From assembly GCA_030674185.1 (NCBI GenBank), contig JAPXFY010000026.1:51882246-51946245 (forward strand): 64,000 bases of DNA. The letters run 5' to 3'. Positions within the stretch are counted from its first letter, which is position 1; each line of letters starts with the position of its first letter. Made by a program: the position numbers and the translations under genes. The notes beneath the pieces are model-generated. The model searched no databases. It saw only the letters and a program-made list of their open reading frames with translations, and was not told the DNA's origin. Below are positions 24,001 through 36,056 of this stretch, piece by piece. The DNA is from Monoplex corrugatus (taxonomy: Eukaryota > Mollusca > Gastropoda > Littorinimorpha > Ranellidae).

Positions 24001-24640
24001 AACACAGTTAAGCATCCCATGATTCTGGTGTCAACCAGTTACGTCACCCTTGATGTCTGGTGTCAAACACAGTTACAGTCATCCCTTGATGTCCTGGTGT
24101 CAAACACAGTTACAGTCATCCCATGATGTCCTGGTGTCAATACACAGTTACAGTCATCCCTTGATGTCTTGGTTGTCAAACAGTTACAGTCTCCATGATG
24201 TCCTGGTGTCAAACACAGTTACGTCATCCCATGATGTCCTGGTGTCAAACACAGTTAAGTCATCCCATGATGTCTTGGTGTCAAACACAGTTACAGTCAT
24301 CCCATATGTGCTGGTGTCAAACACAGTTACGTCATCCCATGATGTCCTGGTGTCAAACACAGTTACAGTCATCCCATGATGTCTTGGTGTCAAACACAGT
24401 TACAGTCACCTTGATGTCCTGGTGTCAAACACATTACAGTCATCCCACGATGTCCTGGTGTCAACAGTTACAGTCATCCCATGATGTCCTGGTGTCAAAT
24501 ACAGTTACAGTCATCCCATGATGTCCTGGTGTGAAATACAGTTACAGTCATCCCTTGATGTCCTGGTGTCAAATACAGTTACAAAGTCATCCCTTGATGT
24601 CCTGGTGTCAAACACAATTACAGACATTCCAATTTATACA
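18051..24640 (-). repeat. About 6.6-kb minisatellite made of the terminal-exon splice acceptor
   Basis: The unit is 35-37 bp, about 180 copies by length. Read on the minus strand, each unit contains TGTTTGACACCAG then GACATCATGGGA (or GACATCAAGGGA) then TGACTGTAACTG. The segment GACACCAG|GACATCATGGGA is identical to the real 3' splice site plus the first 12 bases of the exon ending at 18059. The two units nearest the exon are longer (about 47 bp, with CACACAGTAATATAG). The array is full of one- and two-base deletions, unlike the other arrays in the window. It fills more than half of the final intron of the armadillo gene. Confidence 0.95.
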
Positions 24641-24919
24641 AATACTCTACCACAGCTGTACAATTATATATCATGGTTATTTGAAGTAAACTGAAGAACT
24701 AATGAGCAGTAATCATAGTTATTAATAACTAAGAAATAAAAGTCCCTAACAGCTGTTTTATTTTTCAAACAATTTTTCACATGCCAAGATTTTTTGGTTT
24801 TATGTCATTTCATTTTTTTTTGTATTAAAAATGACTGTCCTAAACTACTGATGCCATCAAAATCATTCATAATTATGTCATAACAATGAACAGCAACAGT
24901 CGTTAACATCTGAAAAATG
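24641..24919. other. Junction between two arrays
   Basis: About 280 bp of A/T-rich unique sequence. Nothing was recognised. Confidence 0.5.
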
Positions 24920-27900
24920 AAGTTGTCAACTAAAAGGTATTTATGTCATCATCAAATAAAAATAAATGTCAAATTCATTACTCTTAGTCTCTTGTCATGT
25001 CATTCATTACTTAAAATGAATGTCAAACTTAGAATCTTCATCATCACAGAATTAATGTCATCAGCTAAGAATCAATGTCAACTAAAAATTAATGTCATCC
25101 TGTGTCAAAATTGTCTTTTCATATGTGTAAACATTTTTTATTGTTGTTGTCATTCTTTGTTGCCACATTGTATGTTAGATGTCCGTTTATTGTGAAACAA
25201 AAAATGATTTAAAAAAAAATGTCATCATCAACTAAGCGTTAATTAACTAAAAAGTATTGTTATCATCAATAAAAAAAAATAATTTAAAAACATTATCATC
25301 AACAACAAAAATTAATAATCAATATCCTCAACTAATAATTATTCAAATATCATCAAGTAATAATCATTCAACTAGCAATTAATCAACTAGGAATCAAATA
25401 ATTAATTTCATCATGAACTAAGAATTATTGCCATATTGAACTGAAAATTAATGTCATCATCAACTAAGAATTAATGTCATCATCAACAAAGAACTAATGT
25501 CATCATCAACTAAGAATTAATGTCATCATCAACAAAGAACTAATGTCATCATCAACTAAGAATTAATGTCATCATCAACTAAGAATTAATGTCATCTTCA
25601 ACTAAGAATTAATGTCATCATCAACTAACAATTTATTTCATCATCAACTAAGAACTAATGTCATCATCAACTAAGAATTAATGTCACCATCAACTAACAA
25701 TCAATGTCACCATCAACTAAGAATTAATGTCATCATGAACTAAGAACTAATGTCATCATCAACTAAGAATGTCATCATCAACTTCGAATTAATGTTACCA
25801 TAAACTAAGAATTAATATCACCATCAGGTAAGAATTAATGTCACCATCAACTAAGAATTAATGTCATCATCAAGTAAAAATTAATGTCGTCATCAACTAA
25901 GAATTGATATCATCATCAACTAAGAATTAATGTCATCATCAACTAAGAATTAATGTAATCTTCAACTGAGAACTAAATGTAATGTCATCTTCAACTCAGA
26001 ATTAATGTCATCTTCAACTAAGAACTAATGTCATCTTCAAATAAGAACTAATGTCATCTTCAACTAAGAACTAATGTCATCTTCAACTAAGAATTAATGT
26101 CATCTTCAACTAAGAACTAATGTCATCTTCAACTAAGAACTAATGTCATCTTCAACTAAGAACTAATGTCATCTTCAACTCAGAATTATTGTCATCTTCA
26201 ACTAAGAATTAATGTCATCTTCAACTAAGAACTAATGTCATCTTCAACTCAGAATTAATGTCATCTTCAACTCAGAATTAATGTCATCTTCAACTAAGAA
26301 CTAATGTCATCTTCAACTAAGAACTAATGTCATCTTCAACTCAGAATTAATGTCATCTTCAACTAAGAACTAATGTCATCTTCAACTAAGAACTAATGTC
26401 ATCTTCAACTCAGAATGAATGTCATCTTCAACTAAGAACTAATGTCATCTTCAACTCAGAATTAATGTCATCTTCAACTAAGAACTAATGTCATCTTCAA
26501 CTAAGAACTAATGTCATCTTCAACTCAGAATTAATGTCATCTTCAACTAAGAACTAATGTCATCTTCAACTAAGAACTAATGTCATCTTCAACTAAGAAC
26601 TAATGTCATCTTCAACTAAGAACTAATGTCATCTTCAACTAAGAATTAATGTCATCATCAACTCAGAATTAATGTCATCTTCAACTAAGAACTAATGTCA
26701 TCTTCAACTAAGAACTAAAGTCATTTTCAACTAAGAATTAATGTCATCATCAACTCAGAATTAATGTCATTATCAGTTAAGAACTAATGTCACCATCAAC
26801 TAAGAGTGTCATCATCAACTAAGAATTAATGTCATCATCAGTTAAGAACTAATGTCATCTTCAACTAAGAATTAATGTCATCATCAACTCAGAATTAATG
26901 TCATCTTCAACTCAGAATTAATGTCACCATCAACCACGAATTAATGTCATCATCAACTAAGAATTATTGCCATCTTCAACTAAGAATTAATGTCATCTTC
27001 AACTAAGAATTAATGTCATCATCAACTAAGAATTAATGTCATCATCAATTAAGACTTAATGTCATCATCAGCTAAGAATTAATGTCATCTTCAACTAAGA
27101 CTTAATGTCATCATCAACTAAGAATTAATGTCATCATCAACTAAGAATTAATGTCATCATCAATTAAGACTTAATATCATCATCAGATAAGAATTCATGT
27201 CATCATCAACTAAGAATTAATATCATCACCAACTAAGAATTAATGTCATCATCAACTAAGAATTAATGTCATCCTCAACTAAGAATTAATGTCATCATCA
27301 ACTAAGAACTGATGTCATCTTCAACTAAGAATTAATGTCATCATCAACTTACACTTAATGTCATCATCAACTAAGAATTAATGTCATCATCAACTCAGAA
27401 TTAATGTCACTATCAACCACGAATTAATGTCATCATCAACGAAGAATTATTGCCATCTTCAACTAAGAATTAATGTCATCTTCAACTAAGAATTAATGTC
27501 ATCATCAACTAAGAATTAATGTCATCTTCAACTAAGAACTAATGTCATCTTCAACTAAGAATTAATGTCATCTTCTACTAAGAACTACTAATGTCATCTT
27601 CAACTAAGCACTAATGTCATCATCAACTAAGACATCATCAGCTAAGAACCAATGTCATAATCAACTAAGAATTAATGTCAGCATCAGTTAAGAACAAGAA
27701 CTAATGTCATAATCAACTAAGAATTAATGTCATCTTCTACTAAGAACTACTAATGTCATCTTCAACTAAGCACTAATGTCATCATCAACTAAGACATCAT
27801 CAGCTAAGAACCAATGTCATAATCAACTAAGAATTAATGTCAGCATCAGCTAAGAACTAATGTCACATCAACTAAGAATTAATGTCATCATCAGTTAAGA

Positions 27901-28422
27901 ACTAATGTCACATCAACTAAGTGTCATCATCAACTAAGAATTAATGTCATCATCAGTTAAGAACTAATGTCACATCAACTAAGAGTGTCATCATCAACTA
28001 AGAATTAATGTCAGCATCAGTTAAGAACTAATGTCACATCAACTAAGAGTGTCATCATCAACTAAGAATTAATGTCATCATCAGTTAAGAACTAATGTCA
28101 TCATCAACTAAGAACTAATGTCATCATCAACTAAGAACTAATGTCATCATCAACTAAGAATTAATGTTACCATCAACTAAGAACTAATGTCAGCATCAAC
28201 TAAGAATTAATGTTACCATCAACTAAGAACTAATGTCATAATCAACTAAGAATTAATGTCATCATCAACTAAGAGTGTCATCATCAACTAAGAATTAATG
28301 TAATCATCAACTAAGAGTGTCATCATCAACTAAGACTTACTGTCATCATCAAATAAGAACTAATGTCATCATCAACTAAGAATGTCATCATCAACTAAGA
28401 ATTAAAGTCATCATCAACTAAG
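24920..28422. repeat. 23-bp satellite array, about 3.5 kb
   Basis: The unit is AATGTCATC(A/T)TCAACTAAGAA(T/C)T, degenerate before about 25430 and regular after. Blocks differ: around 25970-26740 the TTC/AACT variant dominates, elsewhere ATC/AATT. Between about 27870 and 28080 a larger unit of about 65 bp, with GTCACATCAACTAAGAGTG, repeats. A transposon-like insert interrupts it at 28423-28752, and it resumes to about 28815. It lies in the same intron as the splice-acceptor array. Confidence 0.95.
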
Positions 28423-28752
28423 CAGAGCCTGGAATTGCTAAGAAAAAAAAAAGAGGAAACTTCTAGGGGGGTCCGGGAGCATGCTCCCTGGAAAATTTTT
28501 AAAATCAAGACTAAAATCTGTGCATTCTGAGGCATTCTGGAGACAAATTTAAAGGCATCTAACACACTGAAAATCACAGTGAATATCAGTCAAAAGAGTA
28601 TTTAATAAACATTGGGCACAAGATCAGGATCCATCATACACAGCAGATCGTTTCAGTGTGTTCATACACAGACAATCGATTTTTTTTTTACACGAAAAAT
28701 ATTTTTTTGCGCGATTTTCGATTTTGATTTCCGCGACGAATTCCAGGCTCTG
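28423..28752. mobile_element. 330-bp non-autonomous DNA transposon (MITE) in the 23-bp array
   Basis: Perfect 14-bp terminal inverted repeats CAGAGCCTGGAATT occupy 28423-28436 and (reverse complement) 28739-28752. ACTAAG flanks both sides (28417-28422 and 28753-28758). It may be a target duplication, though it is also part of the host repeat. The interior is A/T rich, non-coding, and contains a perfect palindrome GGGAGCATGCTCCC near 28477-28490. A CAG-initial TIR would suit hAT-type elements, but the 8-bp duplication typical of hAT is not clear. Confidence 0.8.
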
Positions 28753-28815
28753 ACTAAGAATTAAAGTCATCATCAGCTAAGAATTACTGTCACCATCAGC
28801 TAAGAATTACATTCT

Positions 28816-29813
28816 TTTAAGTGATCAACTATGAATCAATGTTTTCCACACAGAATTATTCTCATCAACTAACAAATAAAACATCATTTCTATGTGTCGT
28901 CAATTGAACATGAATACCATCCATTCAAAATTAAGTCAACAACAACAACACTGCTAATGCCATCAACTCCATTCCCCCTACTTTAATTTTAACTTTGCCC
29001 ACTGGAAAGTAACCAATACAATCAATTCTTATCTAACACTATGATCACAAAGAATTAAGATCACCTTCAACTATTTCATAAGATTAAGGGGATGGTGCGG
29101 GGAAGGAGGAGGAGACAGAATTTCTGGTATCAGTAATGTCAACGACAAAAAGATTATATGACTGTCTACAGCAAATAAAAATTGGTATAATCAAGAGACT
29201 GTTTTCAATATTTGAGAACAATGTGATGAACACTTGAATGCCATTATCAGCAATTATGAATAGCAATTATTAGCAGCATCAACAACTAATAATAATTTGT
29301 GTAATAAAAATACATACTGCCATCAACTGTTTCTGTAACTTCAGTCTGCTTGAAAAGCAGTTCAAGTTAAGATAGTGAACCAGCCTAATGACTGATGATA
29401 AATTTCTTAGTTTTCTCATGTTCCTTAAACAAAAACAAACAAACAAACAAAAACTATGCTGAACTTAAAGCAAGCCCAGGAAAGTTAACGGTCTGAAAAA
29501 GTTCTCAAAACAAGACTGGGATGACTTTTCACTTACTTTAAGATTCAAACAAATGAGGAAACAAATCATAACAAAATAAACAAATATATAAATACAAAAA
29601 AAAAAACAGATGAACAAACTACCAAACATACAAAAATAGATGATCAAACAAATACACAAGTGATGACAAAATAAATACATAAATACATAAGCACATGAAC
29701 AAACTAATAAAGATACAAAAAAACAGATGAACAAACAAAAAAACAAAAAACAAATAAGTGATAAATAAATAAATATGCCGCCACAAAACTAAAGCCCAAA
29801 CCTGAAGTCTTAC
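28816..29813 (-). other. Final intron of armadillo gene, 5' part
   Basis: Non-coding, A/T rich, with low-complexity (ACAAACAAAT)-type stretches at 29430-29460 and 29540-29775. The long minus-strand open frames here are not genes. Confidence 0.5.
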
Positions 29814-29896
29814 CTTGTTTTCTTTGTAGCGTTTGTACACCTCAGATAACATGTTTGGCCCCACTCCCACATGCCTCATCTCTGCGTTTACATCAT
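29814..29896 (-). CDS. Armadillo-repeat protein gene, penultimate exon
   Basis: The minus-strand exon of 83 bp has acceptor GGTGTAG| and donor AAG|GTAAGA. It begins two bases into a codon (phase 1 intron) and ends in phase 0. It encodes DVNAEMRHVG.GPNMLSEVYKRYKENK (dot for V). With the single G left by exon 36675-36827, the join reads LCEYD then DVNAEMR, a continuous pair of armadillo helices. It continues into the terminal exon at 17967-18059. The exon at 36057-36137 is a decayed relative of this one. Confidence 0.82.
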
Positions 29897-30171
29897 CTAC
29901 ACCAGACACAAGCAAGCCACACATACACATGATACATGTGTAGCATACACAAAAGCCAACCAAGCGGACATACAAAGGTATGCATGCAACAAACTGTACA
30001 TGTAATGTACGAGTGCGTATGCAAGAAACGGAATTGACAAGTAAGCAAAAACTAAGACACACGCAGCATAACACACAGAGAAAGCTAGCAATACATATGT
30101 ACAAGTGTACAGCAGTTTTCAATAAATACTGGTGATGAACCAGCAATGAACATATTGAAAATATTCTCTGT

Positions 30172-30173
30172 GT

Positions 30174-30228
<55 letters not shown>

Positions 30229-30275
30229 GCGTGTGTGTGTGTGGTGTGTGTGTGTGTGTGTGTGTGCGCGCACAT
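30172..30275. repeat. (GT)n microsatellite
   Basis: A nearly pure plus-strand GT run, about 280 bp upstream of exon 29814-29896 in the minus-strand gene, so the transcript carries CA repeats here. Confidence 0.95.
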
Positions 30276-30278
30276 GTG

Positions 30279-30492
<214 letters not shown>

Positions 30493-31911
30493 GAAAGAAT
30501 ACGTGTTGGCACAGAAAAACAGAGGGGAGAATGGAGAATAAGTGTGTGCGTGTGTTTTTCAACATTTATCAATAGCAATTCAGAAATGAAAAAATGGTCA
30601 AGTTTGCTGTTCTGACTGCATTATGCATTTCTATGTGATATGTAAGTGTGTGAATGTACACATATGTCAATCCAGAAAGGAGGCATTCTGGGAGTGTCTG
30701 GCTGAGTAGAGCATGCCACAACGACTCGGGAAGCAATCCAAAGAACTATAACGGAGAAAAAAAGGAACCTCAGTGAAGTGTGGCTCAATCTGGCAAATGT
30801 GTATTGATAAGTCCTGCACAAGGTGATTCAACTGGCTCTCGAGATGTATCATGTTCTCAAGAACATCCAAGAAATACTGAAGATTTAGTTTCATGGCTTC
30901 TCAATGTGGTTTTCCACAAAGGAATACACCACAAACTGGATCAGTTTAGAAGATGGCATGGCAATGAGTTGTGCTATTTGTTCAATACTGTTCATGTTGG
31001 CGATGGAAGTCAAAGAAGTCTCAGCTGGAATGACATGTGGCATATAGCCCCTCTCATAATCAGGTTCATCCTCAGATCTGTATATGACCTCCTGCCCTCG
31101 AATGCAAATCTGGTGAAATGGGGGAAATCAGATGACCCTGCTTGCCCACTCTGCCAGGGCAAACAAACAATGTTCATGTAAATCAGCACTAACCCAAGAA
31201 AAGTACAAATAAATGCACAATCAAACGCTGAAAATGACTGCATTAGCAGCAAGTACTGCCAGGGGAAAGAACACAACACCAGAAGCTCTGATGATCTTCT
31301 ACACAGCAGGAGGCAGCAAACTGTGGCCTGGAAAAGCTGTGACATCTGGAGCATGGAAGCAGGCTCTACTGGATGGAGAAGATGACTGGGATGTACAGCA
31401 GATATCCCAGAATGGAAAAAACACCCAGAATCAATTATCACGAGTGGCATGAGACCGGATACAGTACACCACTTGCCTTCATCAAAACAGATGATTCTGA
31501 TCAAACACACTCAGTCACTGTGCCATATGAATGTAGGATGGAGGAAACCCATATGTAGTACAAGACTGATTTTCAATTTCAATTTCTCAAGATGGCGTCT
31601 ATGTGCGCAGAATGAATTCCATTTGCACTAACATCGCAGGTGCCATGTGATGGAGACGATCCAGAATGATCATGGCACAAACCTTAAGCCTGCACATAAA
31701 CCCACGAGCTGGCCAGGTCCTGAGGTCCTACCTAGATAGTTCCATAACTCTGGGGTTGTAGGGGAGTGAGATGGCAGAGACCTCAACTTTTCCCGGGGCC
31801 AACATCATGACGGCGGCGCCCATCCCCTTTCTTGCTTCAAATTCATATTCCTATTCACTTTTTTTTCTTAACCAAGACTTCAGAAAGGCAAGAAAGCTAA
31901 TAGGTCTTTAA

Positions 31912-33093
31912 CTCTTTCCCTATGGAGCACACCTATACATGCGCTGTGTCTTGCTCCGTTGCCTACGGAGCGCACCTATACGTGCGCTGACTGATTGCTC
32001 CGTTCCCTACGGTGCACACCTATACATGCGCTGTACTTTTGAAAAATTCTTGCAGTCAAACCTTCGCCCTTTAAGTGACAAAACTTATTTCGGACTACAG
32101 TGGAATGATCCCACCATAGCATAATGCCGTCATTTATTAATTCAAACCCAGTTCACAGACACTTTTTGTACTTAAAACAGAGTACCCCTTGCTGGGTTAT
32201 TCCGACCTGGTCTTAATGAGCACATTTCGTATCAACACAGGTGCTTGACTCTGTACATCTCCCTGCCACGAGTGCTGTTTACCCTATAGACATTTATAAT
32301 ATTTTGGAAAATGATGACGAGGACGACGACGCGATGATTATGTTCTGTGTGTGTGTGTGTGTGTGTGTTGTTTTTTTGTGCACGAGAGTTTGGTTTATAT
32401 CCCTGCCTCTGTGTACATGTGTATGTTTACGCGCCTGTAACATACACATGTACCTACACACATACATACATACACATATATGTCTGCATAAAACTAGGTC
32501 TAGATTATATATTTCACGGAGATTGCATCTCCCACCACCTCCCACTGCCCTCTCTGTCTCTTTGTCTGTCTTTCTGTCTGTCTCTCTCTGTCTCTGACTC
32601 TCTCTCTCTCGCCCACCCCCCTCTTTGTCACATCATCCCTATTTTATCAGTGAATGATCTGTACTGTTGATGTTTCTCGATCAGTCATCAACATGTCTTT
32701 CCATCTCACCCCAGAACTTCAAGTAAAGTGGACAGGTATGGTGATCCATGCCAGTTTGAAGAGGCACTTCACAGCTCTGTTAGTAGGTTGATGTTTCATC
32801 ATTCTAACGTGTGTTTGCTTGCTCATGGCATTCCTGGGACTAAATTGATCTGTATTCTAAGTCCAGCCTACTTGATTAGTTGTGCCAAAGATCAGCCCAG
32901 TCTCAATTTGCTGGGACACTTAGTTTGGAGGAAACATCTTTCCTGATTATCCCCTCTGTGGCTTGACCAGAGTAAACACTTCAAGTGTCTGTCCAGGTCC
33001 GATGTTTGCATCTATTGGATAACAGGAACCTGTCATCTCTATCTTGTCTGCTACAGGCACGTAAAAAATGAAAGAAAAGGAGGGAGAGAGAGA

Positions 33094-33171
<78 letters not shown>

Positions 33172-33828
33172 GTGGATTACTTTTTCGTGCGCCTGTGCTT
33201 GCTCTGTCTGTTCTGTGCTACCAAAGAATTACAGTTCTGACTTCCTGATAACTTTTCCAATTACGTGTGTTTGTCAAGATCAACATGTGGCATGTGAAAA
33301 TGAGAACCACTGCTTTTAGTTATACATACATGTACTGCATATAAGACCTGACTGTAGTGGAGAACTTACTTGTGCTGAGCGATTGATCGAAAGATGCTAT
33401 GTGATTCGTTTTTAATTGGAAGCCAAATTCTGTCAAATTCCGTTGAAATGGATTGCTGCTGACAGCAAAATGCACTATAGATGTAACTGTATAAGGTGAG
33501 TGCTGTTTAGGTGTCAATTTGTTGAAATATTATGATTAAATAGTGATCATCAAACTCTGGAAAATTTTGTTTTTTTTCGTTTTAGTTACCTGATGTATGC
33601 GTACAATGTCTCGCTGTGGAATCTCCGAGAGTGTTGAAAGTATGTTCATTTAAAAGTCGTTAAAGTTTCCTTTTCAAACATATCAAACATGATACCAACA
33701 CTGGTCAAAAACAGCTTGTAAAATAAATTAGAAAGATGCCCAAATCTTTACATTGGCAGGGAATCGCCACGGCCAGCTGCTTCCGTAAGGGGGGAAAAGC
33801 TGCCTAGCAGCCATACGTAGGGATAATG
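31912..33828. mobile_element. 1.9-kb TTAA-flanked DNA element, non-autonomous
   Basis: TTAA occurs at both borders (31908-31911 and 33829-33832) and the surrounding SINE-A is continuous across them, so TTAA is the target duplication. The ends form an imperfect inverted repeat: CTCTTTCCCTATGG at left against the reverse complement of CCATACGTAGGGATAATG at right. Near the left end, three tandem units of about 45 bp (31920-32033) each contain CACCTATAC(A/G)TGCGCTG. No transposase was recognised; a short acidic open stretch near 32300 (ENDDEDDD) is not enough to call one. TTAA targeting is known for piggyBac and Kolobok elements. It contains a (GA)n run (33083-33168). Confidence 0.75.
33083..33168. 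repeat. (GA)n microsatellite
   Basis: A GA run of about 85 bp inside the TTAA element. Confidence 0.95.
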
Positions 33829-34309
33829 TTAAGGAGTAGGACCTGGGAAATCAATGTATCTCTCCAATGTTTTGTACCAAGGCAGCCGGGCAATGCCCTG
33901 CTCTTCACGATTTTCAATTGCCATGGGATCTTTAGTGTGCCCAGCCAGACGGCACACAGGTCCGACTTGTTTTTCATCCCCTTCCGAAGGACTAGACGTT
34001 CAGTTTGATTTTCCGGTCAAACTGAGGAGAAAAGTCGAGGCCTGACTGAAAAGCGTGTCAGTCTAGTCAGCAGCCTGAGGAAATCCGGCTTCTAGGCCAA
34101 AAACCTTGTCATAAAGGTTGGAGCAAAGGGGTCAGTAGGCACACCTGCCAATGACTTCATGAAAGAGCTCTTAATTTCTGGGAAGATGAGGAACAGAGCT
34201 CTAGCCACAATGGCAGAAGCAGCTGAAAAGAGTTACAGCAGGCTGAGGAGGAACAAAAGAGAACTTTATCAAACTTACAATTTCACTATACACAGCAGGT
34301 ATATCATTG

Positions 34310-34870
34310 CACTATCATTATCATTATTGTTTAAAACCCAGCAAGCTGTGCACAGCCACATCAGGGCTATAACCATCTTGACACCTCTTTGAACCTGAAT
34401 AAAAAAACTTGAAAAGAAAATTCAGTAGACATATCAGTGCATTTCCACACATAATTCAAGGATATGCTCTTGGCATTGACCATTCGCCCAATTTATCACC
34501 AAGGGTTTAACAAAAACTGAATATAGATATAGAAGCATAAGTACACTAAAACATATATAAAAACTGGCCTAAATTACTGATATTACTTCTGCAAATCACA
34601 TTTTCTTAGAGCCAAAAATGCACGTAGTACATGTGCCCATTATCAATCCTAGGAGAAAGTATGGAAGGTTTTATGGAAAACATACAGGTGAATGGGATAG
34701 CAAGGCAGAAAAAGATAGGAAGAAATGATAGAAAGCAAGGGAGGAAGGAAGAAACAAAGACAGTGACAGAAAAGAGGACATTTCTAGCACAGAAATTCCA
34801 GAAGGTGGGGATACTGTTTATACTGAAAGAGCCCCTGGCATCCCCACGGGGAATGACGACGACTTAAATA
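34310..34870. mobile_element. Dispersed repeat B, copy 1
   Basis: A roughly 550-bp interspersed repeat with further copies at 51695-52040, 54762-55295 and 59360-59905. Common landmarks are AGCC.AC.TCAGGGCTATAACC, the CTCTGTCC/CGCCCAATTTATCAC region, GAGCCAAAAATGCAC, GAGAAAGTATG.AAG and a GGCATCCCCACG end. There is no coding potential. Class and direction are unknown. Confidence 0.8.
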
Positions 34871-34884
34871 GGTAACTACATGTG

Positions 34885-35170
34885 GGTGGACAGTCAAAAG
34901 GTAAAGGTAAAGGCTGTCTCACAGCCCTAAGGTTGTCAGGAAGTGAAGTGGTAGAGACCGCAATTTTCTTGGGGTGGGCATTATTAGGGCAATGTCCATC
35001 TCATCTCCCTACTGCTTTACTTTCCCCAAACCTGAACTAGATCAACTACTCATTCACGACTGGGTGGACTGCAGCCAGGAGGCCATTGGTACCAAGTTTT
35101 TCCCAAGACAAGGTGGAACTCTTGCAGACAGTAGGAGCTCTATCTCTATGCCAACCAGGCACTCAACAGG
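34885..35170 (-). mobile_element. SINE-D copy, reverse orientation
   Basis: On the minus strand it shows the SINE-D body (CAGTCCACCCAGTCGTGAAT and GTTTGGGGAAAGTAAAGCAG). The left end (CTGTCTCACAGCCCTAAGG near 34915) marks its tail. Confidence 0.65.
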
Positions 35171-35782
<612 letters not shown>

Positions 35783-35915
35783 GCTCCACTGGAAAAAAAC
35801 AACAACCAACAAATAACAAAAACCAAACACCACAAAGCAAGTGGCAAAGATGTACATAAACCCACCACCAAGACTGCACCACTCAGCCTACGCACTGGCT
35901 CAAATGGCCGATCAG

Positions 35916-36008
35916 TTAAAACCCTCTGACTCCCTCAGCCTGTCCATCATCTTCCTGCAGGGAGCTGGTAAAGGCTGATGGATAGGGTGATGAAGTCAGA
36001 AGTGTTAA
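35916..36008. mobile_element. TTAA MITE, short copy
   Basis: A segment between TTAA sites with CCCTCTGACTCCCTCA at left and CTTCCTGCAGGGAGCTGG in the centre, related to the 185-bp family at 46390 and 37171 but internally deleted and diverged. Confidence 0.6.
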
Positions 36009-36056
36009 CGACCAACGCCTGCATATGTCTGTCAGCCTGGCAACCATTGACCTCAC

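Larger units (their letters stand above)
31570..34043 (-). mobile_element. SINE-A copy with GACTGA target duplication, interrupted by a TTAA element
   Basis: SINE-A sequence occupies 31570-31907 and 33833-34043. GACTGA at 31564-31569 and 34044-34049 flanks it and is present once in the related LINE reading, so it is a target-site duplication of at least 6 bp. The interruption (31912-33828) is a TTAA-bordered insertion. Removing it restores the continuous SINE-A sequence seen at 1656-2155. Without the insert the SINE is about 550 bp. Confidence 0.85.
30655..34275 (+). mobile_element. Degenerate RLE-class LINE copy, split by SINE-A and a TTAA element
   Basis: It matches the element at 42739-48694. 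Part one, 30655-31569, begins in the RT domain (ATGTCAATCCAGAAAGGAGG corresponds to MSVQKGG). It lacks the stretch from the FMDD region to the SLSWNDMW segment (joined at about 31005). It continues through the linker and CPLCQ zinc-binding motif to the endonuclease-like VPYECRMEE. Part two, 34044-34275, resumes with the C-terminal segment (FMKELLISGK, then ATMAEAAEKS). The gap is exactly filled by a SINE-A flanked by GACTGA duplications. Many stops and indels show it is long dead. Confidence 0.85.

Noticed and set aside
18051..24640. Regular direct repeats resembling a CRISPR array
   Set aside because: There are no unique spacers between repeats; the whole 35-37 bp unit repeats, and the genome is clearly eukaryotic.
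32241..32597. N-terminus of a piggyBac transposase in the TTAA element
   Set aside because: Only a short acidic run followed by a microsatellite; no catalytic region anywhere in the 1.9 kb.
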